64,000 nucleotides of DNA from Kiloniella laminariae (GTDB lineage: Bacteria > Pseudomonadota > Alphaproteobacteria > Kiloniellales > Kiloniellaceae), in contig NZ_JAPWGY010000004.1 of NCBI RefSeq assembly GCF_027214005.1, positions 248,001-312,000 of the forward strand, given 5' to 3'. Under the pieces are notes generated by a model that saw nothing but the letters and a program-made list of their open reading frames with translations, ran no database searches and was not told where the DNA came from. Below, in pieces: positions 43,294 to 52,437 of this stretch; the first letter of the stretch is position 1, and each line of letters starts with the position of its first letter. The translations under genes were made by a program, and so were the position numbers.

Positions 43294-44706
43294 TTAAAAC
43301 GGTAGAATGATCCTGGCTCGCAACCCTCCTCCCGGGGCGTCTTCCAAAGACAAATCGCCCCCGTGGTTGCTGATGACGTCATTGGCGATGGAAAGCCCCA
43401 GACCGACCCCTCCAGTCGCTTGATTTCGGGATTGTTCAAGCCTGAAAAAAGGCTTTAAGACATCCAGACGACTTTCTGGAGGAATGCCCGGGCCATCATC
43501 GTCAACGGTAATCTCAAGCAAATAGCCAGAAGCGGACTTTCGTTTTCTGGCACAGACCATAACGTGTTGGGCATAACGCTGGGCATTGGTTACAAGGTTG
43601 CTAACTGCGCGCTTAAAGCTTTCCTTGCGTAACTGGATAACAATGTCTTCTTCGATGTGAAGGTCGATCGGGTTGTTGTTCTGTCCAAGCTGATCCACCA
43701 GATCCCGGAGTAACCCTGTTATTTCACAGCTGACAGTTTCCTCGCGACCCTCGCCGCGGGCAAAAGCCAGATAACCGTTGATCATCTGCTCCATTTCGAT
43801 CACATCAGTTTGCAGGTTTTTTATATCCTCATCCTGTCCTGCCATGGCAAGTTGAAGCTTCATCCGTGTAAGCGGGGTTCGCAGATCGTGGCTTACCCCG
43901 GCCAACATAGCCGTGCGTTGCTCGACCTGTCTTTTTATCCTTGATCTCATGCGTATGAAGGCTCCGGAAGCCTGCCTGACTTCAGTGGCTCCCTCTGGTT
44001 TGAACCCCTTTACATCCCGGCCTTTACCGAAACTTTCCGCCGCACGGGCAAGGCGTTGAATGGGGCGAACCTGATTGCGCATAAAAATAACCGCGACCCC
44101 GAAGGTGATGACCGAAGATCCAACCATCCAGAGAATTACCAGATAGGTTGTTGAGGTAAAAAGACGTTTGCTTGGTACAAGGATCAACAGAACGCCACTG
44201 TCGAGCTGAATCTGTATTTTGACCTGATCCGCGAGACTGACGGTATCGATTTCATACTGATGAATGAAATCAAAGTTTTTCATCATTTGTTCGCTGATCG
44301 CCTGATCAAGCCGTCGCTCCAGGACTGACCAATCAGGAGTCCATGCCGTGGGTGGCAGGGTTATGTCATGGTGCAGGGTCAGGGAGAGATCTGTGGTTTT
44401 TTGCATCAGTCGGAATATATGGGCCTGCTCATAGGGCGTTTCTGTTTTTTCAAGTAACAGGATAGCCATAGAGATATCACCGGCAAGGCCCTGGGCCAGG
44501 CGTTTGGTTACTGTCTCGTAATGTCGATCATAAAAGACCCATACTGAGATGGCCTGAACCAACAGCAGAGGTGTGATGATAATCAGCAGGGATCGCCCTA
44601 AAAGGGAACGCGGCAGAAAGCGCTTTAAAAATGAGGGGGATTTTGTCGTCAGATCATTATTGACGTTCTGATCCGGACTGTCTTGCGTTGTGGTATCCGT
44701 TGCCAT
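43294..44706 (-). CDS. EnvZ-like sensor histidine kinase
   Basis: A 470-residue membrane sensor kinase. Two helices (about 38-60 and 187-209) flank a periplasmic domain of some 125 residues. A HAMP linker spans 210-262, then the dimerisation box with His273 ('AGVSHDLRTPLTRMK'). The ATPase domain has 'NLVTNAQRYA' (N box), 'DDGPGIPPE' (G1) and 'GGVGLGLSIANDV' (G2). It would autophosphorylate and pass the phosphate to the OmpR-type regulator encoded 18 bases upstream on the same strand. Confidence 0.93.
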   Translation of the reverse strand: MATDTTTQDSPDQNVNNDLTTKSPSFLKRFLPRSLLGRSLLIIITPLLLVQAISVWVFYDRHYETVTKRLAQGLAGDISMAILLLEKTETPYEQAHIFRLMQKTTDLSLTLHHDITLPPTAWTPDWSVLERRLDQAISEQMMKNFDFIHQYEIDTVSLADQVKIQIQLDSGVLLILVPSKRLFTSTTYLVILWMVGSSVITFGVAVIFMRNQVRPIQRLARAAESFGKGRDVKGFKPEGATEVRQASGAFIRMRSRIKRQVEQRTAMLAGVSHDLRTPLTRMKLQLAMAGQDEDIKNLQTDVIEMEQMINGYLAFARGEGREETVSCEITGLLRDLVDQLGQNNNPIDLHIEEDIVIQLRKESFKRAVSNLVTNAQRYAQHVMVCARKRKSASGYLLEITVDDDGPGIPPESRLDVLKPFFRLEQSRNQATGGVGLGLSIANDVISNHGGDLSLEDAPGGGLRARIILPF

Positions 44707-44724
44707 CGATCGGTTTACCCCGAC

Positions 44725-45435
44725 TCAGTCTGTTTGCAGGACATAACCGATGCCCCTGACTGTCTGGAGGTAACGGGGGTAACGAGGATCCTGTTCAATT
44801 TTCCGCCGCAGGCGTGTCACCTGAACATCGACAGTACGCGCACTTGAGAGTTCTGCGCCCTCTTTGATAAGGTCATCACGACTGACAGGAGTCCCTGCCT
44901 TGCCAGCCAATACCTTTAGCAACATGGCTTCGACATCGGTCAAGTGGATGAAATCATCTTTTAGCCAAAGCTGTGACTTGCGCATATCAAATCGAAAAGA
45001 ACCAAACACTATGTTATCTGTGGTTGCTTGTGTTTCCTGTGCCATGGGTTGAACCCGTTTGAGGATTGCATTGATTCGCAAAACCAGTTCCCGGGGTTCG
45101 AAGGGCTTGCAGAGGTAATCATCAGCGCCGGTTTCAAGGCCGCTGATCCGGTTTTCGGTCTCTGCCATGGCCGTCAGTAGCAGTATAGGGACCTGGTTGT
45201 TCTCGCGGAGAGAGAGAGTCAGATCCAGCCCACTTTCACCCGGCATCATGATGTCGAGAACCAGCAGGTCAAAAGAAAGAGATGCCAGATGTGCCCGCGC
45301 TTCGGCTGCACTGCTGGCTGTCGTGACAATAAACCCCTGGTCACTGAGGAATTTTTGCAAAAGATTCCGAAGGCGGGTGTCGTCATCAACAACCAGCAGG
45401 TGAGGAGGCATTTCCTGTATATTTCCCGGTATCAT
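44725..45435 (-). CDS. OmpR-type response regulator (PetR-like)
   Basis: A 236-residue two-domain regulator. The receiver domain contains the acidic pair in 'LLVVDDDTRL', the phosphoacceptor Asp61 in 'LLVLDIMMPGESG', and the conserved Lys in 'DDYLCKPFEPREL'. The C-terminal winged helix has 'RTVDVQVTRLRRKIEQDPRYP' as the recognition region. In-frame starts at 45459 and 45411 are alternatives. The pair with the kinase is clear, and the upstream MarR gene makes the trio resemble petP-petR of Rhodobacter, where they act on bc1 genes. Confidence 0.92.
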   Translation of the reverse strand: MIPGNIQEMPPHLLVVDDDTRLRNLLQKFLSDQGFIVTTASSAAEARAHLASLSFDLLVLDIMMPGESGLDLTLSLRENNQVPILLLTAMAETENRISGLETGADDYLCKPFEPRELVLRINAILKRVQPMAQETQATTDNIVFGSFRFDMRKSQLWLKDDFIHLTDVEAMLLKVLAGKAGTPVSRDDLIKEGAELSSARTVDVQVTRLRRKIEQDPRYPRYLQTVRGIGYVLQTD

Positions 45436-45549
45436 CTTGTCCAGTATAGCGTCAGGCAATTGCTTGCCCAGAGGGAATCTACGCCGGGTCGTTCAGCAGC
45501 GAAGGTGTGGCTTGCTGAAATTGAGTTAACGGCACTTCTGGTTTCCTGC

Positions 45550-46029
45550 CTAGCGGCTAAAGCGTTTGCGATCATTTTCTTCCATCATGTTCAGCAATAC
45601 CGAACGAAAGCCTGCGACGGCTTCGGCGCCTGATTCTTTGTAGGCCCGGACAATGCGTTGACGTTGAACATCGAATAACTTGTCATCAAGCTCTTGTCCT
45701 TTGGTAGTCAGTTTAAGCAGCCGTTGGCGTCGGTCAACCGGACCGGGGGTCTGGCGGATGAAACCTTCGCGAATCAGCTGCCCCAGAACGCGAGACAGGC
45801 TTTGTTTGGTGATGCGGAGAATAAGAAGCAGCTCGCTTACCGTGATGCCGGGATGACGGCCGACAAAGTGGATGACACGATGATGGGCTCTGCCAAAACT
45901 GTATTCAGCCAGGAGTTCGTCGGGTTCCCCTGTGAAATCACGATAGGCAAAAAATAGCAGTTCGATAGCCTGCATTATTTCGTCTGTACGAAGAAAAAGG
46001 GGATTGGTTCCGGATTTTATGTCAGTCAT
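45550..46029 (-). CDS. MarR-family transcriptional regulator (PetP-like)
   Basis: A 159-residue MarR-type winged-helix regulator. The helix-turn-helix is 'ITVSELLLILRITKQSLSRVLGQL' around residues 62-85, and 'PVDRRQRLLKLTTKG' is the wing. Its order with the OmpR-type gene downstream matches PetP-PetR, which have been linked to expression of cytochrome bc1 in Rhodobacter capsulatus. A start at 46029 is the natural one. It diverges from the ilvE gene across about 178 bases that are AT-rich. Confidence 0.85.
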   Translation of the reverse strand: MTDIKSGTNPLFLRTDEIMQAIELLFFAYRDFTGEPDELLAEYSFGRAHHRVIHFVGRHPGITVSELLLILRITKQSLSRVLGQLIREGFIRQTPGPVDRRQRLLKLTTKGQELDDKLFDVQRQRIVRAYKESGAEAVAGFRSVLLNMMEENDRKRFSR

Positions 46030-46207
46030 GTTGACTTATCTATCAGTGTAATGTTACGTATTGAAAATCAATTTTGATATAAATAACCAAAATTATCGAC
46101 AATTCAGGAATTATTTTGCCTTTTGCTGTTGTTCAAATCCGGCTGGATGATCCGGATGAGGGAATTCGGTTAAGGGTGAAGACTATACCACCTTGGACGG
46201 GAAAGCT

Positions 46208-47086
46208 ATGACTATGCTGCCATTTGATGATCGCGACGGGTTTATCTGGTACAACGGCGAAATAATTCCCTGGCGGGACGCCAGAATTCATGTTCTCAGC
46301 CACGGCCTGCATTACGCCAGCAGTGTTTTTGAGGGGGAAAGAGCCTATGGTGGCAAGATCTTTAAAATGAAAGAACACCACGAAAGGCTGTTGCGTTCCG
46401 GCGCGTTGCTTGGTTTCCAGATTCCCTATTCTGTGGCTGAGATCGATCTGGCCTGCGAGGAAGTCCTGAAGGTGAATAATATCGTCGATGGCTACCTGCG
46501 GCCTGTGGCCTGGCGGGGCAGTGAAATGATGGCGGTTTCTGCCCAGAAATCAAAGATCCATCTTGCGATTGCTGCCTGGGAGTGGCCAGCCTATTTCTCG
46601 GCTGATGCCCGGCTGGAAGGGATCAGGCTGGATTTTGCAGAGTGGCGACGCCCGGACCCGGCTACGGCCCCTGTGGCTTCAAAAGCAGCTGGGCTTTACA
46701 TGATTGCAACACTCTCCAAACATGCAGCAGAAGCGAAGGGGTACAATGATGCCCTGATGTTGGATTACCGGGGGCAAATTGCCGAAGCGACCGGGGCCAA
46801 TGTTTTCCTGGTTCAGGATGGAAAAATTCATACACCGATACCGGATTGTTTTCTGGATGGTATAACCCGTCAGACTGTTATCGCACTGGCTCGCTCAAAG
46901 GGGTATGAGGTGATTGAACGGGCGATCATGCCGGAAGAATTGGCCAATACACAGGAAGTTTTTCTGACGGGAACAGCGGTTGAAGTGACACCAGTACGCG
47001 AAATCGCCCACTACAGCTTTACTCCTGGAGCGATTACCCGGGATCTGTTGCTCGGATACGATGAAATGGTTCGCAAACCAGGCTGA
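46208..47086 (+). CDS. ilvE: Branched-chain amino acid aminotransferase
   Basis: A 292-residue PLP enzyme (fold type IV) that interconverts branched-chain amino acids and keto acids. Family landmarks are 'GLHYASSVFEGERAYGGKIF' (residues about 33-52), 'GQIAEATGANVFLVQDG', and 'NTQEVFLTGTAVEVTPVREI'. The PLP-binding Lys is in the 'KHAAEAKGYNDAL' region (near 175-185). The ATG at 46208 is preferred over the TTG-type codon at 46193. It diverges from the MarR gene, and a terminator follows. Confidence 0.93.
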   Translation: MTMLPFDDRDGFIWYNGEIIPWRDARIHVLSHGLHYASSVFEGERAYGGKIFKMKEHHERLLRSGALLGFQIPYSVAEIDLACEEVLKVNNIVDGYLRPVAWRGSEMMAVSAQKSKIHLAIAAWEWPAYFSADARLEGIRLDFAEWRRPDPATAPVASKAAGLYMIATLSKHAAEAKGYNDALMLDYRGQIAEATGANVFLVQDGKIHTPIPDCFLDGITRQTVIALARSKGYEVIERAIMPEELANTQEVFLTGTAVEVTPVREIAHYSFTPGAITRDLLLGYDEMVRKPG

Positions 47087-47114
47087 CAGTTTCCGAGAAG
47101 CGCTTGTATGATAG

Positions 47115-47145
47115 GGGCAGCTTCATCTGGAGCTGCCCTTCTTTT
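47115..47145 (+). terminator. Terminator after ilvE
   Basis: GGGCAGCT pairs with AGCTGCCC around TCATCTGG and is followed by TTCTTTTG. It lies about 28 bases after the stop. Confidence 0.75.
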
Positions 47146-47162
47146 GTTCGCAGGTGGTGAGA

Positions 47163-47693
47163 ATGAGCAGAGCTTTTGTCAAGGAACCGGACGGGGATCA
47201 GGTTCCGGATGATCAACCTGAATTGCCGATTTCTTTACATCCAAATTTTGTAACTGTTGAGGGATTGGCTCAGTTGCGTGAGCAGCTTGAAGAGGCACGG
47301 CGAAATCTTTCCCACCTGCGCACAGCTGAAACGCAGGACATGAAAAACAAAATGCAGCAGGGCAAGCTTGGCCGGGACATAAGGTATCTGGAACAGCGTT
47401 TGTCCAGTGCAATTCTCGTTGACGCTGCGAAACAGCCTGAAAAGCAAGTGGCATTCGGGGCATGGATATTGCTGGAGGATACTGAGGGAAAAGAGTATCG
47501 CTACCGGATCGTAGGAGAGGATGAGGCTTCCCCGGCAGAAAACAAGATCAGCTGGGTGTCCCCGCTGGCGAAAGCAGCTCTGGATGCAGAGGTAGGTGAG
47601 CTGATCGTCTGGCAGAGACCCGTTGGCAATCTTGAATTGGAACTGCTTGCTTTGTCCTATACCGGACCTTGCCGGGATGTTTTGCCTGGTTAA
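47163..47693 (+). CDS. GreA/GreB-family elongation factor with short coiled-coil tip
   Basis: A 176-residue protein. It begins 'MSRAFVKEPDGD', then the coiled-coil region 'VTVEGLAQLREQLEEARRNL' and 'GRDIRYLEQRLSSAILVD' (residues about 30-87), then the C-terminal FKBP-like domain with 'IVGEDEASPAENKISWVSPL' and 'GELIVWQRPVGNLELELLAL'. The conserved 'GDLSENAEY' acidic tip of GreA is absent: the region reads 'TAETQDMKNKMQQGKLG'. So it may bind RNA polymerase without stimulating RNA cleavage. An in-frame GTG at 47154 is an alternative start. It converges with moaE, their stops almost touching. Confidence 0.85.
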   Translation: MSRAFVKEPDGDQVPDDQPELPISLHPNFVTVEGLAQLREQLEEARRNLSHLRTAETQDMKNKMQQGKLGRDIRYLEQRLSSAILVDAAKQPEKQVAFGAWILLEDTEGKEYRYRIVGEDEASPAENKISWVSPLAKAALDAEVGELIVWQRPVGNLELELLALSYTGPCRDVLPG

Positions 47694-48146
47694 TCAGCTC
47701 TTAAGCCAGCGTTCTGTGGCCTTTGTGTCGCCATCGCGCGCATCGACCCACTTTCCGCCTTCGGGTGTTTCTTCCAGCTTCCAGAAGGGTGCTTTGGTCT
47801 TGAGAAAATCCATCAGGAACTCACAGCTCTCAAAGGCAGCTTTTCTGTGCTTGCTGCAGGTGACAACCAGAACAATCTGATCGCCGGGTGCCAGCTGCCC
47901 ATAGCGATGAATAATCAGGCTGGCATCAAGATTCCAGCGCTGGTGTGCTTCAGTTTCAATTTCCCGCAGCATCTTTTCTGTCATGCCGGGGTAGTGCTCA
48001 AGCGTCATGGAAGAGATCTCTGTACCTCCGGCAATGTCCCGCACCAGCCCGATAAAGGCGGTGACGGCACCTATGGCAGGATTTTCTTCTGTCAGCTTGC
48101 GGACTTCCAATGAGAGATCAAAGTCTTCGGACTGTACGCGTATCAT
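47694..48146 (-). CDS. moaE: Molybdopterin synthase catalytic subunit MoaE
   Basis: A 150-residue enzyme subunit that inserts sulfur into cyclic pyranopterin monophosphate to form molybdopterin, working with MoaD. It shows 'GAVTAFIGLVRDIAGG' near the start, 'LEHYPGMTEKMLREIETEAH', 'RYGQLAPGDQIVLVVTCSKHRKAAFES' (in pieces) and 'TKAPFWKLEETPEGGKWVDAR' with the active-site Lys. It follows moaD by 1 base on the minus strand and converges with the GreA-like gene. Confidence 0.96.
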   Translation of the reverse strand: MIRVQSEDFDLSLEVRKLTEENPAIGAVTAFIGLVRDIAGGTEISSMTLEHYPGMTEKMLREIETEAHQRWNLDASLIIHRYGQLAPGDQIVLVVTCSKHRKAAFESCEFLMDFLKTKAPFWKLEETPEGGKWVDARDGDTKATERWLKS

Positions 48147-48147
48147 A

Positions 48148-48399
48148 TCAGCCCCCGGTTACCGGTGGAAAAATTGCGACTTCATCACTGTCGTGGATTT
48201 TCTGGTCAAGATCGGCGTAATCCTGATTGATGGCAATGCGAAGCAAGTCACGTTTCTGCAGTGCCTGTGCATAATTGTTCCCCCGTTCAGGCAGCCAGTT
48301 CAACAGATCATTCACGGTTTGGATACCTGCCGGGAGAGAGATGTCTTCCGAAGATTTGCCGATTTCGGTTCGCAACCAGGCAAAATAGAGAATTTTCAT
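48148..48399 (-). CDS. moaD: Molybdopterin synthase sulfur carrier subunit MoaD
   Basis: An 83-residue ubiquitin-like protein ending in Gly-Gly ('FPPVTGG'), the site of the thiocarboxylate that supplies sulfur to MoaE. 'YFAWLRTEIGKSSEDISLP' starts the beta-grasp fold. It overlaps the moeA end by 4 bases on one side and stops one base before moaE on the other, so the order moeA-moaD-moaE is one transcript. Confidence 0.95.
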   Translation of the reverse strand: MKILYFAWLRTEIGKSSEDISLPAGIQTVNDLLNWLPERGNNYAQALQKRDLLRIAINQDYADLDQKIHDSDEVAIFPPVTGG

Positions 48400-49655
48400 A
48401 GGCCAACCTCGTTAAAGGGCAGGTAGGTGATGATTTGTCCGGGTTCAACAGAAAGAAGGTCTTCCGGAAGTTCCGCGAAGCCATCAGAAGCACAAACCGA
48501 TGAGAGGACACCGGCTCCTTCTTTGGGAAACTTGTGCGCTTCGAGGAGGCCTTCGCTGTTTTTGCGTAAATGTACCCTGATCCACTCTCGTCGCGCAGCT
48601 TTTTTCCGATGTGTGAAGGCTGCTGTTATGGGGAAACAGCGGGGTGGTTGGATGTTGTTTCCGGAAAGCAGTGCAATGAGCGGTCTCACGAAGTTGGCAA
48701 AAGTGACAACGACGGCCACAGGATTGCCCGGGAGGCCGACAAAAGCGGTTGAGCCTATCTGACCCAAGGCGATAGGGCGTCCCGGTTTGATGGCGAGGCG
48801 CCAGGCGTGCAGGCTGCCTTGGCATTCAACGGCCTGTTTGACATGATCTTCTTCGCCGACAGAAACGCCCCCAGAGGTCAGAATCAAGTCAAACTGTCCT
48901 GCAGCTTCTCCCAGGGCGTGTCTGATGACCTCAAAGTCGTCGCTTAGAATCCCCAGATCCGTTACAGCGCAGCCCAGATTTTGCAGAAGCCCGGTAATGG
49001 TAAAGCGGTTTGAATCATATACCTGACCGCTTTTTAACATTGTTCCGGGGTTTTGCAGTTCATCACCGGTTGAGAAAAGGGCAACCTGCAAGGGACGTCT
49101 GACCGGGATTTCTGTAATGCCGACCGCAGATATCAGGCCAAGATCCTGGGGTTTGAGCCGATGGCCAGCCTGAAAAATGACGGTTCCGGCAGTAACGTCT
49201 TCTCCGGCCTTGCGGGAATTCGCCCCACGTTTGATCCCGCTGGGAATACTGACGTTCCCATTCTGATCCAGAACGCAGTCTTCCTGCATCAGAACAGTAT
49301 CAGTCCCCTGTGGCATAACGGCTCCGGTGAAAATCCGGACGGCTGTATGTATTTTTATCTTGTCTGGTAAAGGGGTGCCAGCAGCCATACGCTCGCTGAT
49401 GGGCAAGACCGTTGTTTCGCCCGGAACCAGATCATCAAAAGCAACGGCATAGCCATCAACCGCCGAGTTGTCATGTGGAGGGACATTCACAGACGAAAGC
49501 AGGTCAGAAGCAAGAATCCGCCCCAGGCATTGATGAACCGTTTTTGTCTCGATGGCTGTAATACACCGCACTTTCTCGGCAAGAAGCGCCAGGGCTTCTG
49601 CTGTTGTCATCAGTTTGCCGCCGTGGGCAAAGCAATCATCTGATAACTGAGCCAT
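48396..49655 (-). CDS. moeA: Molybdopterin molybdotransferase MoeA
   Basis: A 419-residue enzyme that inserts molybdenum into the adenylated pterin. The N-terminal 'NVPPHDNSAVDGYAVAFDDL' (about 59-78), 'MPQGTDTVLMQED', 'TGDELQNPGTMLKSGQVYD', and the MoCF/MogA-like 'LTSGGVSVGEEDHVKQ' with 'VGLPGNPVAVVVTFANFV' are family signatures. The C-terminal fourth domain ends the protein. It begins directly after the mobB end (the T of the mobB stop overlaps the start), giving a mobB-moeA-moaD-moaE run. Confidence 0.95.
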   Translation of the reverse strand: MAQLSDDCFAHGGKLMTTAEALALLAEKVRCITAIETKTVHQCLGRILASDLLSSVNVPPHDNSAVDGYAVAFDDLVPGETTVLPISERMAAGTPLPDKIKIHTAVRIFTGAVMPQGTDTVLMQEDCVLDQNGNVSIPSGIKRGANSRKAGEDVTAGTVIFQAGHRLKPQDLGLISAVGITEIPVRRPLQVALFSTGDELQNPGTMLKSGQVYDSNRFTITGLLQNLGCAVTDLGILSDDFEVIRHALGEAAGQFDLILTSGGVSVGEEDHVKQAVECQGSLHAWRLAIKPGRPIALGQIGSTAFVGLPGNPVAVVVTFANFVRPLIALLSGNNIQPPRCFPITAAFTHRKKAARREWIRVHLRKNSEGLLEAHKFPKEGAGVLSSVCASDGFAELPEDLLSVEPGQIITYLPFNEVGL

Positions 49656-50176
49656 CAGCCTGCTGCCTTCCTGCTTTTCTCGCCCAGATCACAAGTCATA
49701 CAGATAAAGTCCGCAATGGCCTCTACATCATTGAGATCAAGCACAGGCAGGTGTGTATCGGTAAAGGGTTCGTCTGTGGCAATGGCTATAATCTGCGGGT
49801 CGTCAAGATGCAGCATACGTTTGCCGACCGAGGGGCGGTAGATTTCAATCTTCTGGTGGCTTTCTCTTTTAAACCCCTCGACCAGGAGAAGGTCTACAGG
49901 CGTCATATGAGGGATCAACTCTTCCAGGGTTGGCTCTTTCTCATCCCGAAGTTCGTGCATCAAGGCCCAGCGGTTTCCGGAAGAAATCATCACTTCAGAT
50001 GCTCCGGCTTCCCGATGCTCGTAAGAATCCTTGCCGGGTTTATCGACATCGAATCTGTGATGCGCATGCTTGAGTGTTGATACCTTGAGACCTCTGTTAA
50101 CCAGTGCCGGTATCAACTGTTTAAGCAGGGTGGTTTTGCCGCTACCGCTCCAACCAGCAAAGCCGAAAATTTTCAT
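49655..50176 (-). CDS. mobB: Molybdopterin-guanine dinucleotide biosynthesis protein B
   Basis: A 173-residue P-loop GTPase-like protein linked to making MGD from molybdopterin. The Walker A is 'GWSGSGKTT' at residues 8-16, and 'LKHAHHRFDVDKPGKDSYEH' and 'LLLVEGFKRESHQKIEIYR' are characteristic of MobB. The ATG at 50176 has GAGGAAA upstream; a start at 50230 would add 18 residues. No MobA gene is seen in the window. It leads the molybdenum cofactor run. Confidence 0.92.
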   Translation of the reverse strand: MKIFGFAGWSGSGKTTLLKQLIPALVNRGLKVSTLKHAHHRFDVDKPGKDSYEHREAGASEVMISSGNRWALMHELRDEKEPTLEELIPHMTPVDLLLVEGFKRESHQKIEIYRPSVGKRMLHLDDPQIIAIATDEPFTDTHLPVLDLNDVEAIADFICMTCDLGEKSRKAAG

Positions 50177-50334
50177 GCCGTTTCCTCTGGCTTGATCATT
50201 GAATTTGTTGAGTGCGATATAACCCGCCATCGATCAAGTTTCTATGTTATAGATCAAATCACACAATGGCGATTGCAGATCTTGGTACCGGGGTCTTGAT
50301 GCCAGGATCCAGAGCGGGATGAACTTTCGGGAAG

Positions 50335-52437
50335 TTACTCGGCATTGAAGTAGTCGTAAATAGACTGCGCCACGACCCGACTGACCCCTTCAACCGCGGC
50401 AAGATCCTCAATACCTGCCCGGGCTACGGCATCAGCTGACCCAAAGCGGAACAAGAGTGCCTTTTTCCTTTTGCTGCCGATACCTGGAACATCGTCAAGG
50501 CTTGATTTCAGGCGGGCCTTGCTTCGCCCTTTACGGTGCGTTTCGATGGCATAGCGATGGGCCTCATCCCGCAGTCGCTGAATGAAGTAAAGAACTGGAT
50601 CTTTGGGATCGACCAAGAAAGACGGACGGTTGGGGAGAAAGATCCGCTCACGCCCTGCATTTCGATCCTGCCCTTTTGCAATGGCAACGATGGGAATGTC
50701 TGAGAGGCCCAGCTCTTCAAGAACTTCGATGCCAACCGTTAGCTGTCCCTGTCCACCATCCAGCACCAGAAGGTCAGGCCATTGGTCGCCCTGCCTGTCG
50801 GGATCTTCCTTCAGGCTGCGGGATAACCGACGGGTCAGGACCTCGCGCATCATGGCGTAGTCATCTCCACCTGTATAGTTTTCCTGTGCTGGAGCACTTT
50901 CGGAAACAACGGATGGTTTATCTCCTCGTATCTTGAATTTGCGATAGGCTTTTTTAAGAAAACCCTCGAGTCCTGCCACGATCATTCCACCGTAAGCCTC
51001 ACTGCCCTGGGTGTGGCTGTTATCATAGACTTCCACTCGTTCCGGTGTGCTGTCGAGGGATAACATTTCTGCCAGACCTTCGAGCAGGCGACGCTGGCTG
51101 GCGCTTTCAGCCATGCGCCTTGCAAGAGCTTCGCGGGCATTGTTTGTAGCATTGTCCAGAAGTTTGCGTTTGGCTCCCCGCTGGGGATGATTGACCTCGA
51201 CCCTTGAGCCTGCCTTGCTGCTGAGAGCTTCTGCCAATACAGTTTCTTCTGGTAGCTCATGGCTGGTGAGTACCAGCTTCGGAACCGGCTTGTTGGCGTA
51301 AAACTGTGCGATAAAAGAGGTCAGTACCGTTTCTGAATCAATTGTTCTGTCATGACTGGGAAAGTAGGAACGGTTACCGTAGTTACGTCCCGCCCGGAAA
51401 AAGAAGACCTGTATGCAGGATTGTCCGGATTTTTCAAAGAGAGCAAAGACATCGGCATCCCCAAGATCGGGAATGTTGATTTCCTGTTTCGACTGAATGT
51501 TGGTTAGAGCCCGGATACGATCGCGATAAACTGCAGCCTGTTCGTAGTCCTGATTTTCAGCAGCCTGTTGCATTTGTTCAGCCATCCGTTGCTGAAAGGC
51601 TGTCGAAGAACCCGATAGAAATTCTTCAGCTTCTTTGACATGCGTTGCATAGCTCTGCAGGGAGACCCGCCCGACACAGGGGGCAGAGCAGCGCTTTATC
51701 TGATACATGAGACAGGGGCGGGTGCGCAGGGAATAGACATTGTCACTGCAGGAGCGAAGGAGAAAAGCTTTCTCAAGGGCTGTAATTGTTTGGTTCACTG
51801 ATTTTGCATCAGCAAAGGGACCAAAATAGCGCCCGTCCCGTTTTTGTGCTCCACGATGTTTTGTGACCTGCGGGGCTTCGTGATCCCCTGTGATGAGGAT
51901 ATAGGGAAAAGATTTGTCATCTCTCAGCAGGACATTGTAACGCGGTTTCAGCCGCTTGATCAGATTGCTTTCCAATAACAATGCTTCAGCTTCAGTATTG
52001 GTGCGAACGATTTCCATCATCCGGGTTTCTGACACCATACGTTTGAGGCGATAAGGAAGCTGGTCGGTCCGGGTGTAGGAGACCACACGCTTTTTCAGGC
52101 TTTTTGCCTTGCCGACATAGAGCGCATTACCTTTGCTATCGAGCATACGATAGACACCGGGTGAATTTGGAAGTGTTTTTACGACTTGCTGGATGACGAG
52201 AGTGCCTCGGGCAATATTACCCGATGGCTGGAGGGATGTACCCTCGCTATCGTCTTTCGTACTCTCGGGGTGTTCCCAGGTGATGGCTGCATCGGACAAA
52301 CCTGAGAGGCGGGCGGATGCCTCTGCGGTAGGAGCGGTTATCGAATCAATCTCGGTTTCCTGTTTGGCCATCGCCGATCGCTTCCCTCCTTGCGAAGGGT
52401 CTTTCTTGTTCGGTTTGGATGATGGCGTTTTAGACAT
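50335..52437 (-). CDS. uvrC: Excinuclease ABC subunit C
   Basis: A 700-residue nuclease that makes both incisions in nucleotide excision repair. About 80 N-terminal residues are a charged, Ser/Thr/Pro-rich extension. The GIY-YIG domain starts with 'LPNSPGVYRMLDSKGNALYV' near residue 89. The UVR motif is near residue 290-325, the RNase H-like endonuclease region includes 'RVEVYDNSHTQGSEAYGGMI', and the C-terminal helix-hairpin-helix holds 'LDDVPGIGSKRKKALLF'. The gene is followed by a 637-base non-coding gap. The extension could be due to a later start, but no better ATG is obvious. Confidence 0.95.
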   Translation of the reverse strand: MSKTPSSKPNKKDPSQGGKRSAMAKQETEIDSITAPTAEASARLSGLSDAAITWEHPESTKDDSEGTSLQPSGNIARGTLVIQQVVKTLPNSPGVYRMLDSKGNALYVGKAKSLKKRVVSYTRTDQLPYRLKRMVSETRMMEIVRTNTEAEALLLESNLIKRLKPRYNVLLRDDKSFPYILITGDHEAPQVTKHRGAQKRDGRYFGPFADAKSVNQTITALEKAFLLRSCSDNVYSLRTRPCLMYQIKRCSAPCVGRVSLQSYATHVKEAEEFLSGSSTAFQQRMAEQMQQAAENQDYEQAAVYRDRIRALTNIQSKQEINIPDLGDADVFALFEKSGQSCIQVFFFRAGRNYGNRSYFPSHDRTIDSETVLTSFIAQFYANKPVPKLVLTSHELPEETVLAEALSSKAGSRVEVNHPQRGAKRKLLDNATNNAREALARRMAESASQRRLLEGLAEMLSLDSTPERVEVYDNSHTQGSEAYGGMIVAGLEGFLKKAYRKFKIRGDKPSVVSESAPAQENYTGGDDYAMMREVLTRRLSRSLKEDPDRQGDQWPDLLVLDGGQGQLTVGIEVLEELGLSDIPIVAIAKGQDRNAGRERIFLPNRPSFLVDPKDPVLYFIQRLRDEAHRYAIETHRKGRSKARLKSSLDDVPGIGSKRKKALLFRFGSADAVARAGIEDLAAVEGVSRVVAQSIYDYFNAE

